A DNA stretch of 64,000 nt, from assembly GCA_017502085.1 (NCBI GenBank), contig JAFVVQ010000014.1:83500-147499 (forward strand), given 5' to 3'. Shown piece by piece: positions 53,265 through 62,283 of this stretch. This DNA comes from Clostridia bacterium (GTDB lineage Bacteria > Bacillota > Clostridia > Oscillospirales > Acutalibacteraceae). The notes under the pieces were generated by a model. That model ran no database searches. It was not told the DNA's origin and was given only the letters and a program-made list of their open reading frames with translations. Position 1 is the stretch's first letter. Every line of letters starts with the position of its first letter. The translations under genes and the position numbers were made by a program.

Positions 53265-56174
53265 ATGAAAAGAATCGGTCTTGACGTCGGCTCGACAACG
53301 CTCAAATGCGTTGCGGTTGACGACAGCAACAAGATAGTTTACAGGGCATATGAACGCCATTTCTCCAAAATTGCGGAGAAGAGTGCGCAGATGCTCTCGG
53401 ATATTATCGAAAAACGCCCCGAATTCGCAAATGCCGCACTGAGCATTTCAGGCTCTGCCGGTATGGGATTCGCACAGAAGCTCGGCATCAATTTCGTGCA
53501 GGAAGTATACGCCACAAGAGTTGCCGTTTCGAGACTTCTGCCCGGCACGGATGCAGTTATCGAGCTTGGCGGCGAAGATGCGAAAATCCTCTTTTTCTCG
53601 GGCGGTGTCGAAGTCAGAATGAACGGCTCGTGTGCGGGCGGTACGGGTGCATTCATCGACCAGATGGCTTCTCTGCTTGCAGTTGAGCCGTCGGAAATGA
53701 ACGAAATTTCCAAAACGCACGAGAGAATTTATTCCATCGCTTCAAGATGCGGTGTTTTTGCGAAATCCGATATCCAGCCTCTGCTCAATCAGGGCGCAAA
53801 GAAAAACGACGTTGCGGCAAGTATCTTCTATGCCGTTGTCAACCAGACGGTTTCGGGTCTCGCACAGGGCAGAAAAATCGAGGGCAAGGTCGTCTATCTC
53901 GGCGGTCCTCTCCACTTCCTTTCGGAGCTTCGCTCCGCATTCGACGAAACTCTCGGTGTCAAGGGTCACTGCCCCGAGGATGCTCTCTATTTCGTTGCGC
54001 TCGGTGCGGCATATTCCTCCGAAAAAAACGAAATCAGCATCACCGAAATCACCGACAAAATCGCAAACACCAAAGAAAGCGGCGAATATCTTTCCGCTGC
54101 CAGACTTTTTGAGTCAAAAGCGGAATATGAGGCTTTTGCCGAAAGACACGCAAAAAACAGAGCCGCAACCGATGCGAAGCTCTGCGACGATAAGAAAATC
54201 TTTATCGGTATCGATGCGGGCTCAACAACCGTCAAAGCGGCGGCTGTCAATTCCGAGGGCGGTATCGTATTCAGCAGATATATGTCCAACAACGGCGACC
54301 CCGTCGTGCTTATACGCGAATTCCTGACGGATTTCTACAAGGATTTCCCCGATGCGAAGGTCATTTCAAGTGCGGTCACGGGCTACGGCGAGGAAATTGT
54401 CAAAAACGCATTCTCGGTTGACTTCGGAATCGTTGAAACCGTTGCTCATTTCACCGCCGCAAAGAAGTTCAGACCCGACGTTGATTTCATCATCGATATC
54501 GGCGGTCAGGACATCAAATGCTTCAAAATCAGAAACAATGCAATCGACAATATCTTCCTCAACGAAGCCTGTTCTTCGGGTTGCGGCTCGTTCCTCCAGA
54601 CCTTTGCCGCCGCATGGAGTTACGGCATTGAGGCTTTCTCGAGACTCGGTCTTTTTGCCGACAGACCCGTTGACCTCGGCTCCCGCTGTACGGTATTTAT
54701 GAATTCATCCGTCAAGCAGGCGCAGAAAGACGGCGCTTCAATCGAGAATATCTCCGCAGGTCTTTCAATCAGCGTTGTCAAGAACGCTCTCTATAAGGTT
54801 ATCCGTGCCGCAAACGCAGACGAACTCGGCAAAAACATCGTTGTTCAGGGCGGTACGTTCCTCAACGATGCCGTTCTGCGTGCATTCGAGCAGGAAATCG
54901 GCAGAGAGGTTGTCAGACCCAACATTTCTGGTCTGATGGGCGCATACGGTGCGGCTCTCTGGGCAATGGAAAAAACATCGGGCGAAAGCACCCTCATTTC
55001 CGCTTCGGAGCTTGAGAATTTCACCCACAAAATCAAGACCGTCAACTGCGGCAAGTGCAGCAACAACTGCCGTCTGACCGTCAACACATTCAGTTCGGGC
55101 AAGACATTTATCGGCGGTAACAAGTGCAGCCGACCCCTTGCGAAAACGGGTAACGAATGCAGTTACAATATGTTCACATATAAAAAACAGCTGCTCGCAA
55201 AATACAACTCCGTGGGCGGCACCAGAGAAACAATCGGTCTGCCGATGGGTCTGAATATGTTTGAGCTTCTCCCCTTCTGGCACACCTTCTTCACGAAGCT
55301 CGGCTTCGGCGTTGAGATTTCTCCGAAAAATTCGTCAAGACAGCTTTACGTCGACGGTCAGCACACAATCCCCTCGGATACAGTCTGCTACCCCGCAAAG
55401 CTGCTTCACGGTCATATTGAGCACCTCATCGACAAAGGTATCAAGGATATTTTCTATCCCTGTATGACCTACAATATCAACGAAAAGCTCGGCGACAACC
55501 ACTATAACTGCCCCGTTGTTGCCTATTACCCCGAGGTTATAAATTCAAACGTCGGAGACCTCAAGCCGCTGAACTTTATGAACTTCTATCTCGGACTCCA
55601 CAGACCGAGAGCTTTCGCGCACAAGATTCACGGCTATCTTTCAGACCGTTTCGGCAATCTGTCACTGCGCGACGTCAGGAAGGCTTCTCAGGCGGCGTTT
55701 GACGAATATCACGCATATATGGCTGAAATCCGCAGAAAGGGTATGGAATTATACGAAACCGCAAAGAAAGAAGACAGACCCATCATTATTCTGTGCGGCA
55801 GACCCTACCACCTCGACGAGGAAATCAATCACGGCATCGACCGTCTCATCTGCGACTGCGGTGCGGCAGTCATCACCGAGGATTCCGTCAGCCATCTTGT
55901 GGAGAAATTCCCGACCGACGTGCTTGACCAGTGGACTTATCACTCAAGACTATATGCGGCGGCAAAACACGTTTCGGAGCTTGAAAGCAATGACGTGAAT
56001 ATCGTTCAGCTTGTTTCGTTCGGATGCGGTGTTGACGCTATCACAACCGATGAAATGCGTTCAATCCTCGAAAGCAAGGGCAAGATTTATACGCAGATAA
56101 AAATAGACGAAATTTCGAATCCGGGTGCGGTCAGAATCAGACTCAGAAGTCTGTTTGCCGCAACGGGCAGATAA
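53265..56174 (+). CDS. 2-hydroxyacyl-CoA dehydratase activase-like protein with two BadF/HgdC domains
   Basis: A 969-residue ATPase of the BadF/BadG/HgdC group. Domain 1 (1-250) has LDVGSTTLKCVAVDD, IELGGEDAKILF, GSCAGGTGAFIDQ and SRCGVFAKSD. Domain 2 (about 310-570) has IDAGSTTVKAAAVN, IDIGGQDIKCFKI, EACSSGCGSFLQT and SRCTVFMNSS. Each has the two cysteines that in HgdC hold a [4Fe-4S] cluster. A Cys-rich linker (CGKCSNNC) and a DUF2229-like domain follow, including PSDTVCYPAKLLHGHIEHL. In many Clostridia this protein is fused to the next gene's product as one chain of about 1400 residues; here the two are separate. The actual target is unknown. Confidence 0.9.
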   Translation: MKRIGLDVGSTTLKCVAVDDSNKIVYRAYERHFSKIAEKSAQMLSDIIEKRPEFANAALSISGSAGMGFAQKLGINFVQEVYATRVAVSRLLPGTDAVIELGGEDAKILFFSGGVEVRMNGSCAGGTGAFIDQMASLLAVEPSEMNEISKTHERIYSIASRCGVFAKSDIQPLLNQGAKKNDVAASIFYAVVNQTVSGLAQGRKIEGKVVYLGGPLHFLSELRSAFDETLGVKGHCPEDALYFVALGAAYSSEKNEISITEITDKIANTKESGEYLSAARLFESKAEYEAFAERHAKNRAATDAKLCDDKKIFIGIDAGSTTVKAAAVNSEGGIVFSRYMSNNGDPVVLIREFLTDFYKDFPDAKVISSAVTGYGEEIVKNAFSVDFGIVETVAHFTAAKKFRPDVDFIIDIGGQDIKCFKIRNNAIDNIFLNEACSSGCGSFLQTFAAAWSYGIEAFSRLGLFADRPVDLGSRCTVFMNSSVKQAQKDGASIENISAGLSISVVKNALYKVIRAANADELGKNIVVQGGTFLNDAVLRAFEQEIGREVVRPNISGLMGAYGAALWAMEKTSGESTLISASELENFTHKIKTVNCGKCSNNCRLTVNTFSSGKTFIGGNKCSRPLAKTGNECSYNMFTYKKQLLAKYNSVGGTRETIGLPMGLNMFELLPFWHTFFTKLGFGVEISPKNSSRQLYVDGQHTIPSDTVCYPAKLLHGHIEHLIDKGIKDIFYPCMTYNINEKLGDNHYNCPVVAYYPEVINSNVGDLKPLNFMNFYLGLHRPRAFAHKIHGYLSDRFGNLSLRDVRKASQAAFDEYHAYMAEIRRKGMELYETAKKEDRPIIILCGRPYHLDEEINHGIDRLICDCGAAVITEDSVSHLVEKFPTDVLDQWTYHSRLYAAAKHVSELESNDVNIVQLVSFGCGVDAITTDEMRSILESKGKIYTQIKIDEISNPGAVRIRLRSLFAATGR

Positions 56175-56189
56175 GGAAGGAGGAAGAAT

Positions 56190-57503
56190 ATGAATCCCGC
56201 AAACAGAGTTGAATTCACAAAGGATATGAAGGATTACACCATTCTTGCTCCCAATATGGCGGATATCCATTTTTCGATTCTTTCAAACATATTCGGTCAG
56301 TACGGCTACAAGGTCGAGCTTCTGCGAAATGAAGGCAGAGCCGTTGTTGACGAGGGTCTCAAGTACGTGCATAACGATACCTGCTACCCCGCCCTTCTCG
56401 TTATCGGTCAGCTCATCGATGCGCTCAATTCGGGCAAATACGACGTCAACAAGACCGCTCTTTTCATCACGCAGTCGGGCGGCGGCTGCCGTGCTTCAAA
56501 CTATATCCACCTGCTCCGCAAAGCCCTTCGCAAGGCGGGTTACGGTCAGGTGCCCGTCATTTCGCTCAATCTTTCGGGTCTTGAGAAAAACAGCGGCTTC
56601 AAAATCCGCATTTCGATGGCGCTCAAGATGCTCTCCGCCGTCATCTACGGCGACCTGATTATGATGCTCAAGAATCAGGTTGAGCCTTATGAGGTCAACG
56701 TCGGCGATGCAAAGGCACTCACGCAGAAATGGATTGACGATATCAGCGCATTATTCCGCAAGGGCAAGGGCTTCTCATATTTTGAAATAAAGAAGATTCT
56801 GCCCGAAATCACAAAAACTTTTGCTGAAATTCCCGTTAATAAGGTTGATAAAATCAAGGTCGGCGTGGTCGGTGAGATTTACGTCAAATACTCCCCCCTC
56901 GCCAACAACCACCTTGAGGAATTCCTCTTCTCACAGGGATGCGAGGTCAACGTGCCCGGATTGCTCGGTTTCATCCTCTTCAAGGCTGACAACCGTCTCG
57001 AGGATATCAAGCTTTACGGCGGAAAGCTCCCCAAGAAATGGCTTATGCAGGTCGTAATGTGGTATCTGACAAAAACAGAAGCAAACGTGCTCAATGCCGC
57101 CAAGGCTTACGGCTCATTCAACGTACCCGAACCTTACGCACACATCAAGGCGAAGTGCAACAAGATTATCGGTGCGGGTTGCAAGATGGGTGAAGGCTGG
57201 CTTCTGACCGCCGAAATGATGGAACTCGCCGAAAGCGGCTACTGCAACATCGTCTGCACCCAGCCTTTCGGCTGTCTGCCCAACCACATTGTCGGCAAGG
57301 GCATGATAAGAAAGCTCAAGGAGCTTTATCCGCAATCCAACATTGTTCCGATTGACTATGACCCCGGCGCAACACGTGTCAATCAGGAAAACCGCATAAA
57401 GCTGATGCTTGCGATTGCAAAAGAAAACAAGGCGCCTGCCGATTTCAGCGACGGCTTCTGCGATGAAGAAAAGTGCGCCTCCTGTCAGGGTTGCAACGGT
57501 TAA
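56190..57503 (+). CDS. 2-hydroxyacyl-CoA dehydratase-like protein, partner of activase
   Basis: A 437-residue protein similar to the C-terminal part of fused activase/dehydratase proteins. DYTILAPNMADIHFSILSNI, YVHNDTCYPALLVIGQLIDA, ITQSGGGCRASNYIHLLRKA and QPFGCLPNHIVGKG are conserved, with several Cys suited to Fe-S clusters, and the C-terminus ends in CASCQGC. AAGGAGGA precedes ATG 56190, 15 bp after the activase stop. Both are cytoplasmic; electron transfer between them is inferred from the family. Confidence 0.9.
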   Translation: MNPANRVEFTKDMKDYTILAPNMADIHFSILSNIFGQYGYKVELLRNEGRAVVDEGLKYVHNDTCYPALLVIGQLIDALNSGKYDVNKTALFITQSGGGCRASNYIHLLRKALRKAGYGQVPVISLNLSGLEKNSGFKIRISMALKMLSAVIYGDLIMMLKNQVEPYEVNVGDAKALTQKWIDDISALFRKGKGFSYFEIKKILPEITKTFAEIPVNKVDKIKVGVVGEIYVKYSPLANNHLEEFLFSQGCEVNVPGLLGFILFKADNRLEDIKLYGGKLPKKWLMQVVMWYLTKTEANVLNAAKAYGSFNVPEPYAHIKAKCNKIIGAGCKMGEGWLLTAEMMELAESGYCNIVCTQPFGCLPNHIVGKGMIRKLKELYPQSNIVPIDYDPGATRVNQENRIKLMLAIAKENKAPADFSDGFCDEEKCASCQGCNG

Positions 57504-57519
57504 AAAATTTTTTATACCT

Positions 57520-57561
57520 CCCCGATTCCTTTGATTATCAAGGGTTTCGGGGCTTTTTTAT
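57520..57561 (+). terminator. Terminator of the activase operon
   Basis: CCCCGA (57521-57526) and TCGGGG (57548-57553) with an inner CCTT/AAGG stem form a hairpin with an internal loop, followed by CTTTTTTA. Confidence 0.8.
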
Positions 57562-57634
57562 GCCTGAAACCAGATAAAAAGTTCACAGAATCGAGTGAAC
57601 CGAACCCCGTTTTCACGCTATGGGTGAAGGGCTT

Positions 57635-58008
57635 TTTCAGTGAAGAGTGAAAAGTGAAGAGTGAAGAGTTTCGGGCGGACTCTGTCCGCACCTGATTTTC
57701 AGTGAATAGTGAAAAGTGAAGAGTGAAAAGTTTCGGAAGGGCTTCTCCCTTGCTTTTTTAGTTAAGAGTGAAAAGTGAAGAGTGAAGAGTTTCGGGCGGA
57801 CTCTGTCCGCACCTGATTTTCAGTGAAAAGTGAAAAGTGAAGAGTGAAGAGTTTCGGAAGGGCTTCGCCCTTGCTTTTTTTAGTGAAGAGTGAAAAGTGA
57901 AGAGTGAAGAGTTGTGGGCGGACTCTGTCCGCACCTGATTTTCAGTGAAGAGTGAAAAGTGAATAATGAAAAGTTGTGGGTGGGCGTTGCCCACACCCTT
58001 TTTTTTGA
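57635..58008 (+). repeat. Heptamer/hairpin array D, six hairpins, 3' of activase operon
   Basis: This fills most of the 545-bp gap 57504-58048. Rightward: blocks of three to five AGTGAAN heptamers alternate with six hairpins in the order X Y X Y X Z. X is GCGGAC-tct-GTCCGC (from 57675, 57796 and 57918), Y is AAGGGC-ttc-GCCCTT or a variant (near 57738 and 57859), Z is GTGGGC-gtt-GCCCAC (near 57981). Each is followed by a T-rich tract. The X copies are 121 and 122 bp apart, so the X-Y pair forms a higher-order tandem repeat. Open frames on the minus strand here are produced by the repeat and are not genes. Confidence 0.9.
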
Positions 58009-58048
58009 AAAAGCCTTTGATTCATAAATGAAAGGAATGTATTGATAT

Positions 58049-58879
58049 TTGACCGATAAACACGTTGAGTATCCGTTTATCAAGTTCCCGAGGGTGCTGA
58101 TTGAAGACGAAAAATATGCAGATATCTCAATCGAAGCAAAAATACTTTATGCGCTTTTGCTCGACCGCCTCTGCCTCTCGGAAATCAATGCCGACAGATT
58201 CACCGACAAAAACGGTGAAATATACGTTATATATACGGTGGAGGAGGTGGAGAAAAAAATGGGAATCGGAGAAAGAAGAGCTACAAAAAGCTTCAAAGAA
58301 CTTGAAGATTGCGGTCTGATTAAGCGAACAAGAAAATACCGTCATCTGCCAAGCCTTATCTATATTTCTGACAAGGTATCCGAATCTGCAAAATGCGGGT
58401 TCCCGAACCCGCAAAACGAAGACTCGCGAGCCTGCAAAATGAAGGTTCCCGAACCTGCAAAACGCAGGTATATTAATACTTATAATAATAAGACTGAAAA
58501 TAACAATACCGATACTATCTTCAGTTTTCACATGACGGAGGATAATATCCGTGATCAGATTGAATATGATTGCATTGCGGGTGACAAAACACGAACTCTC
58601 ATCGATCAGACAGTTATGATTATGACCGAAGTCTTTAACGGAAGCAGTCCGACGGTCAGAATCGGCAAGGAGGATATGCCTCGGGAAACCGTTATCGCCC
58701 GTTTCCGCCAACTGAATTCGGAACACATTCTGTATATCGTTTCAGGCATACGCTCCGACAAAAGCGGAATCAGGAATATAAAACAATATCTGCTCACCCT
58801 GCTATATAACGTACCCGCCACGATGGATGCCGAAACCGAGGCGAATTTTGCCCGTTACAGAAACATTACGGGACTGTGA
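58049..58879 (+). CDS. repA: RepA_N-type replication initiator
   Basis: A 276-residue replication initiation protein of the RepA_N group of low-GC Gram-positive plasmids and integrated elements. The N-terminal winged-helix domain contains YPFIKFPRVLIEDEKYADIS, EAKILYALLLDRLCLSEINA, KNGEIYVIYTVEEVEKKMGI and SFKELEDCGLIKRTRKY. A low-complexity linker (about 113-150) is coded by palindromic direct repeats at 58386-58464. The C-terminal part has a DnaD-like helical pattern. The start is TTG 58049 with AAAGGA somewhat far upstream. No parA, mobilisation or integrase gene is visible. Confidence 0.85.
   Translation: MTDKHVEYPFIKFPRVLIEDEKYADISIEAKILYALLLDRLCLSEINADRFTDKNGEIYVIYTVEEVEKKMGIGERRATKSFKELEDCGLIKRTRKYRHLPSLIYISDKVSESAKCGFPNPQNEDSRACKMKVPEPAKRRYINTYNNKTENNNTDTIFSFHMTEDNIRDQIEYDCIAGDKTRTLIDQTVMIMTEVFNGSSPTVRIGKEDMPRETVIARFRQLNSEHILYIVSGIRSDKSGIRNIKQYLLTLLYNVPATMDAETEANFARYRNITGL
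58386..58464 (+). repeat. Two 33-bp palindromic direct repeats inside repA (candidate origin)
   Basis: Copies at 58386-58418 and 58432-58464 share CTGCAAAATG...GGTTCCCGAACC...GCAAAACG. Each holds an inverted repeat; copy 1 has CGGGTTC..GAACCCG and copy 2 AGGTTC..GAACCT, so both arms change together. A third palindrome CTCGCGAG (58423-58430) lies between them. RepA_N plasmids are known to carry their origin within rep, so these may be initiator binding sites. Confidence 0.7.
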
Positions 58880-58937
58880 TTCATCAGTGGCAGAATAACC
58901 GGATCATCGCAAGGAACATTGAAGCATAAGAACAAAA

Positions 58938-58964
58938 AAACAAGGCACTCCGAAGAATGCCTTG
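58938..58964 (-). terminator. STAND operon terminator, copy 1 of a 27-bp repeat
   Basis: Hairpin CAAGGCA...TGCCTTG; read leftward it ends in TTTTTTTGTTC, 26 bp after the STAND stop. The same 27 bases occur at 63102-63128. Confidence 0.85.
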
Positions 58965-58989
58965 CTGAATTTGTATATGGAATTTAATT

Positions 58990-61900
58990 TTATGAAGGAT
59001 TTTCTGCCGTCAGCTCTGCGAGAAGGTTGTTATAATAATCCAGCTTTTCCTTAATTTTATCTTCGCCGATTACCGAAACGATGAGTTCACCGACATCGCC
59101 TTCTCTGTCACTGTATTCTTCAATGATTAGTTTCACATAACCGATAAGCAGTTCCTTCGGTCGGTCGCCACGTTCAAGAGAATATTTCACAAACTTCTCC
59201 TGCTCGTCAATATAATCAATATATTCATCCCACTTATCAGATGCAATATCGAGTGTTTCAGCATCCTGCGATTCATAATACTGATTTATATGATAAACAA
59301 CCTGACCTCGGAAACGCCTTGCATCAAACGAAACCGTAAGTATATCTTCGGGACTGTGAATTGTTGTTCTCCACTCACGGTTCAGATGCCTGATTGCGCC
59401 GTGGAATTTACTATCGTTAGGGAAGAGCATGATTGCTTCGTCAAGTTTCTTCAGAACATCATCAACACTGCTGTACAGATTGCAGGATATTTTATATTCC
59501 CGACAATAACGAATCGTTTCTGAGCAACAATTAAATAAGCATTTATAATACGAATCACTTCGGAACTTCTCACATAATTTTAAAAGTTCAGTCTGTCGAA
59601 GGTTCAGATATATTTTACACTTCTCATCATTACCCGCCTCACGGTATGCGTCTCTCAGTTTGCCGTATATAACCATCGGTGCACGCTGAACGGACTCTTC
59701 ACTGTATTTTTCGCCGCATTTCTCATAACGGCGAACGGCGCTCAGATAATATTCTTCCGCTGCTTCAATCCCCTGCTCGGCTTTAATCAAGTCTGCCATA
59801 AGTTCCTCGCCGTAGCATCGGCGATACTCCGAAGAGAAGCTTCCGTGAAGAAGCACCGCCTTATCCTGCACCCTGATGCACTCAACCAGACAATTCTTTG
59901 CTTCGTCAAATCGTTCTGAAGACATATGCATTTTTATAATATCAAGATAGCTTTTATTTACGGCGCGGATATATTTTTCTTCTTTTTTTTCTTCTTCAGC
60001 TATACCGATAATGGGAGCTATGCTGTCATTGAAATATCTCAGAGCCTTATCAGGGTCATATTTCGGGAAATACTTTCGTGCGTAAAGCTTTCCGAGTCCC
60101 GAAAAAGCAAGATGCAGATCGTATGCTCTGCCATCGGAGAACGGGTCGGATTGCTGACAGATTATTGACAGTCGCAACGTCTCGTTGTAGCAAGCCTCGG
60201 CTTCAAGCAGAAAATAACCGTATTCAGTCAGAGAAACTGTCTGAGACGGCAGAACCGAACGGAGAATCTCTGAACAGATTTCTCTGCCTTTGCCCGACAC
60301 TCTCATTACCAGACGGTCGCACAATACCGCCAGCTGATTGAAAAAAACGGAAAGATTACGGAGCAGAACCGTATAAACCGCTCCGCCTTTGCGCTCATAC
60401 AGTTTGCATAGATGCTGTCCTTCTTCAACAGCCTGCACGTGCAATCGGGTCATTTCTTCAGACGATATTTTATTCTGTGCCCGATGGATACGGCAGACTT
60501 CGTCAAGATAGATATTGTGGCAGAAAAGAGTCCTGACATCCGCATCCTCCGAAATCTCAAGATACGGCTGAAGCATAGTCTTTGCTTCTTCCGTTTCCTT
60601 TGCGGTTCGCAGATAACGTATACGGGCATAACTTTTCAGGAATTCAAATTCCTCACCCATCATCGGATTTTCAAGAATCGCAAACAGCTTTTCCGCAAGT
60701 TCTTTTTTATCTGACACAGCCGCCGCTATGCTGACACACAACACATAGGGCACCAATACATCAAGACCGTTGTTTTCCGCATAGAGATGACGCAGAAAGC
60801 TTAGGATTTCCGATTCGGATCTGTCGAGCAGACGTCTGACAACCGAAGTCATAACTCCGCCCTTGTTTGTATAACATCCGACCATACGGATAAGAAGATT
60901 ATAATCGGCACTGACAAGCTTTGTCTGTTCGAAAATATGATCAACCGCATACTTGAAGAGATACATATTGTTTTCAAGGTCATCGCCGTTTTCAATCATC
61001 TCAACAATGCGGTCAATTATATGTTTTTTGCCGTTTTCTCTGTCGATGAAATACTTTTCGGGACAGTATCTGTCATCCATCAGGAATTCTCGGATGGATT
61101 CGGACTGGAAGAGTCTGACCTCGTTCTGAACGCTTCTCCAGAGGAGTGTGCCCGAGTGGGATATGATTGAGATGATATCGGATTCACGGCAACCGAGGAT
61201 ATCGGCGGCTTCTTCGAGCTTAAGCGGTCGTTTCGCCACACACAGAAGCTCAAGCAAGGGCATAATCTTTGACTGATAATATTTCAGACCGTCATCTCCG
61301 AAATAACGTGAAAGCTGGTCACGGTAATAGTGATTGAGACCCGAGGGCAGACTTGCAATGAAATCCGATATATCGGTAATATTGTTTTTGATGATATCGT
61401 TGAAGAAGCAATCCAGATATTTCAGACTGCTTTCACTCTTTTCAATCAGCTGATTTCTTTTATCGTCACCGATGCTTTTACCAACCTTATCGCATCTGTC
61501 GACAATGAAGCTTTCACAGTCGGCATAGCTGTGGTCTCCGTTCTTTTCGATATGGTAAACGCAATCCGCCGAATCGCAGACCGACTGTGTAATTATATAC
61601 GGCTCGGGTCGGGATGAGAAGAATATTTTCAGCTTCTGACTGAAACGCCCACGGAGTCTTGCGACCGCTTCAAGAAAAGCCTCGCAATCCACTCTCGGGT
61701 ATTCGTCAAGACCGTCAATGATAATCAGCACCGGCTTTTCGGGAGTCGCGTTTTCAAACGGAGCAACCAACACGCTCTCGACAAGGCTGAAAACGGAATC
61801 GGTGACAAGCGGATTTTCCGAAAAATATCTGCGGCAGACGGAAACCCTCTCATAAAGCTGATGAGCAACCGAGATGAGCATATTCTGCAGCTTCGTTGTG

Positions 61901-62268
61901 TCATAATAAGTCTGCTGGCTCGAAAAAGCAACAGAATCAAAAAGAGTATTTTCTTCTTTGGCTTTCTGAAAAAGTCTGGCAGAAAAAAAGCTCTTGCCGC
62001 TTCCCATATTGCCGTAGAGTGTGAAAATGTTGTCGGATTCATTATTCAGCCACGAATAAACCCTCTCGAAAACGTTATCCTTGATGCCGTCAACGTAATC
62101 CGACTGACCCCTTCCGATAATCTGACCCGAATGATTTTCGGCAGAACGGACCTGCTGAAAAAGTTCGTCATTGACGGATAAGGTTGTTTCAAAATTATTG
62201 ACCTGCTGTTCCTCGTTTTTCAGAGTGAAGCTGCCTAAATTGGAGTGAGATATTCTGTTAAAAACCAT
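58990..62268 (-). CDS. NACHT/STAND-type ATPase with helical-repeat C-terminus
   Basis: A 1092-residue signal-transduction ATPase. The N-terminal 80 residues carry no recognised effector domain; GRGQSDYVDGIKDNVFERVY leads into Walker A GNMGSGKS (86-93). Walker B is PVLIIIDGLDEYP (179-191), with FFSSRPEPYI (216-225) as the sensor-like strand. A winged-helix-like part follows (LKLEEAADILGCRESDIIS). From about 480 onward the protein is alpha-helical with TPR-like repeats (for example YYLSAVRRYEKCGEKYSEES), the usual ligand-sensing half of such proteins. AAAGGA precedes ATG 62268, 15 bp after a membrane protein gene. In bacteria, NACHT/STAND proteins of this layout act in phage defence; that role is inferred here. 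Confidence 0.85.
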   Translation of the reverse strand: MVFNRISHSNLGSFTLKNEEQQVNNFETTLSVNDELFQQVRSAENHSGQIIGRGQSDYVDGIKDNVFERVYSWLNNESDNIFTLYGNMGSGKSFFSARLFQKAKEENTLFDSVAFSSQQTYYDTTKLQNMLISVAHQLYERVSVCRRYFSENPLVTDSVFSLVESVLVAPFENATPEKPVLIIIDGLDEYPRVDCEAFLEAVARLRGRFSQKLKIFFSSRPEPYIITQSVCDSADCVYHIEKNGDHSYADCESFIVDRCDKVGKSIGDDKRNQLIEKSESSLKYLDCFFNDIIKNNITDISDFIASLPSGLNHYYRDQLSRYFGDDGLKYYQSKIMPLLELLCVAKRPLKLEEAADILGCRESDIISIISHSGTLLWRSVQNEVRLFQSESIREFLMDDRYCPEKYFIDRENGKKHIIDRIVEMIENGDDLENNMYLFKYAVDHIFEQTKLVSADYNLLIRMVGCYTNKGGVMTSVVRRLLDRSESEILSFLRHLYAENNGLDVLVPYVLCVSIAAAVSDKKELAEKLFAILENPMMGEEFEFLKSYARIRYLRTAKETEEAKTMLQPYLEISEDADVRTLFCHNIYLDEVCRIHRAQNKISSEEMTRLHVQAVEEGQHLCKLYERKGGAVYTVLLRNLSVFFNQLAVLCDRLVMRVSGKGREICSEILRSVLPSQTVSLTEYGYFLLEAEACYNETLRLSIICQQSDPFSDGRAYDLHLAFSGLGKLYARKYFPKYDPDKALRYFNDSIAPIIGIAEEEKKEEKYIRAVNKSYLDIIKMHMSSERFDEAKNCLVECIRVQDKAVLLHGSFSSEYRRCYGEELMADLIKAEQGIEAAEEYYLSAVRRYEKCGEKYSEESVQRAPMVIYGKLRDAYREAGNDEKCKIYLNLRQTELLKLCEKFRSDSYYKCLFNCCSETIRYCREYKISCNLYSSVDDVLKKLDEAIMLFPNDSKFHGAIRHLNREWRTTIHSPEDILTVSFDARRFRGQVVYHINQYYESQDAETLDIASDKWDEYIDYIDEQEKFVKYSLERGDRPKELLIGYVKLIIEEYSDREGDVGELIVSVIGEDKIKEKLDYYNNLLAELTAENPS

Positions 62269-62283
62269 AATTTAACATTCCTT

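Noticed and set aside
53752-54327. Long plus-strand frame inside the activase gene
   Set aside because: Ser/Arg-rich shadow of the in-frame activase, whose motifs are intact throughout.
57758-58083. Two overlapping minus-strand open frames with repeated SLFTFHFSL-type peptides
   Set aside because: They are the antisense of the AGTGAAN repeat, which lacks stops on that strand; no ribosome site and no protein character.
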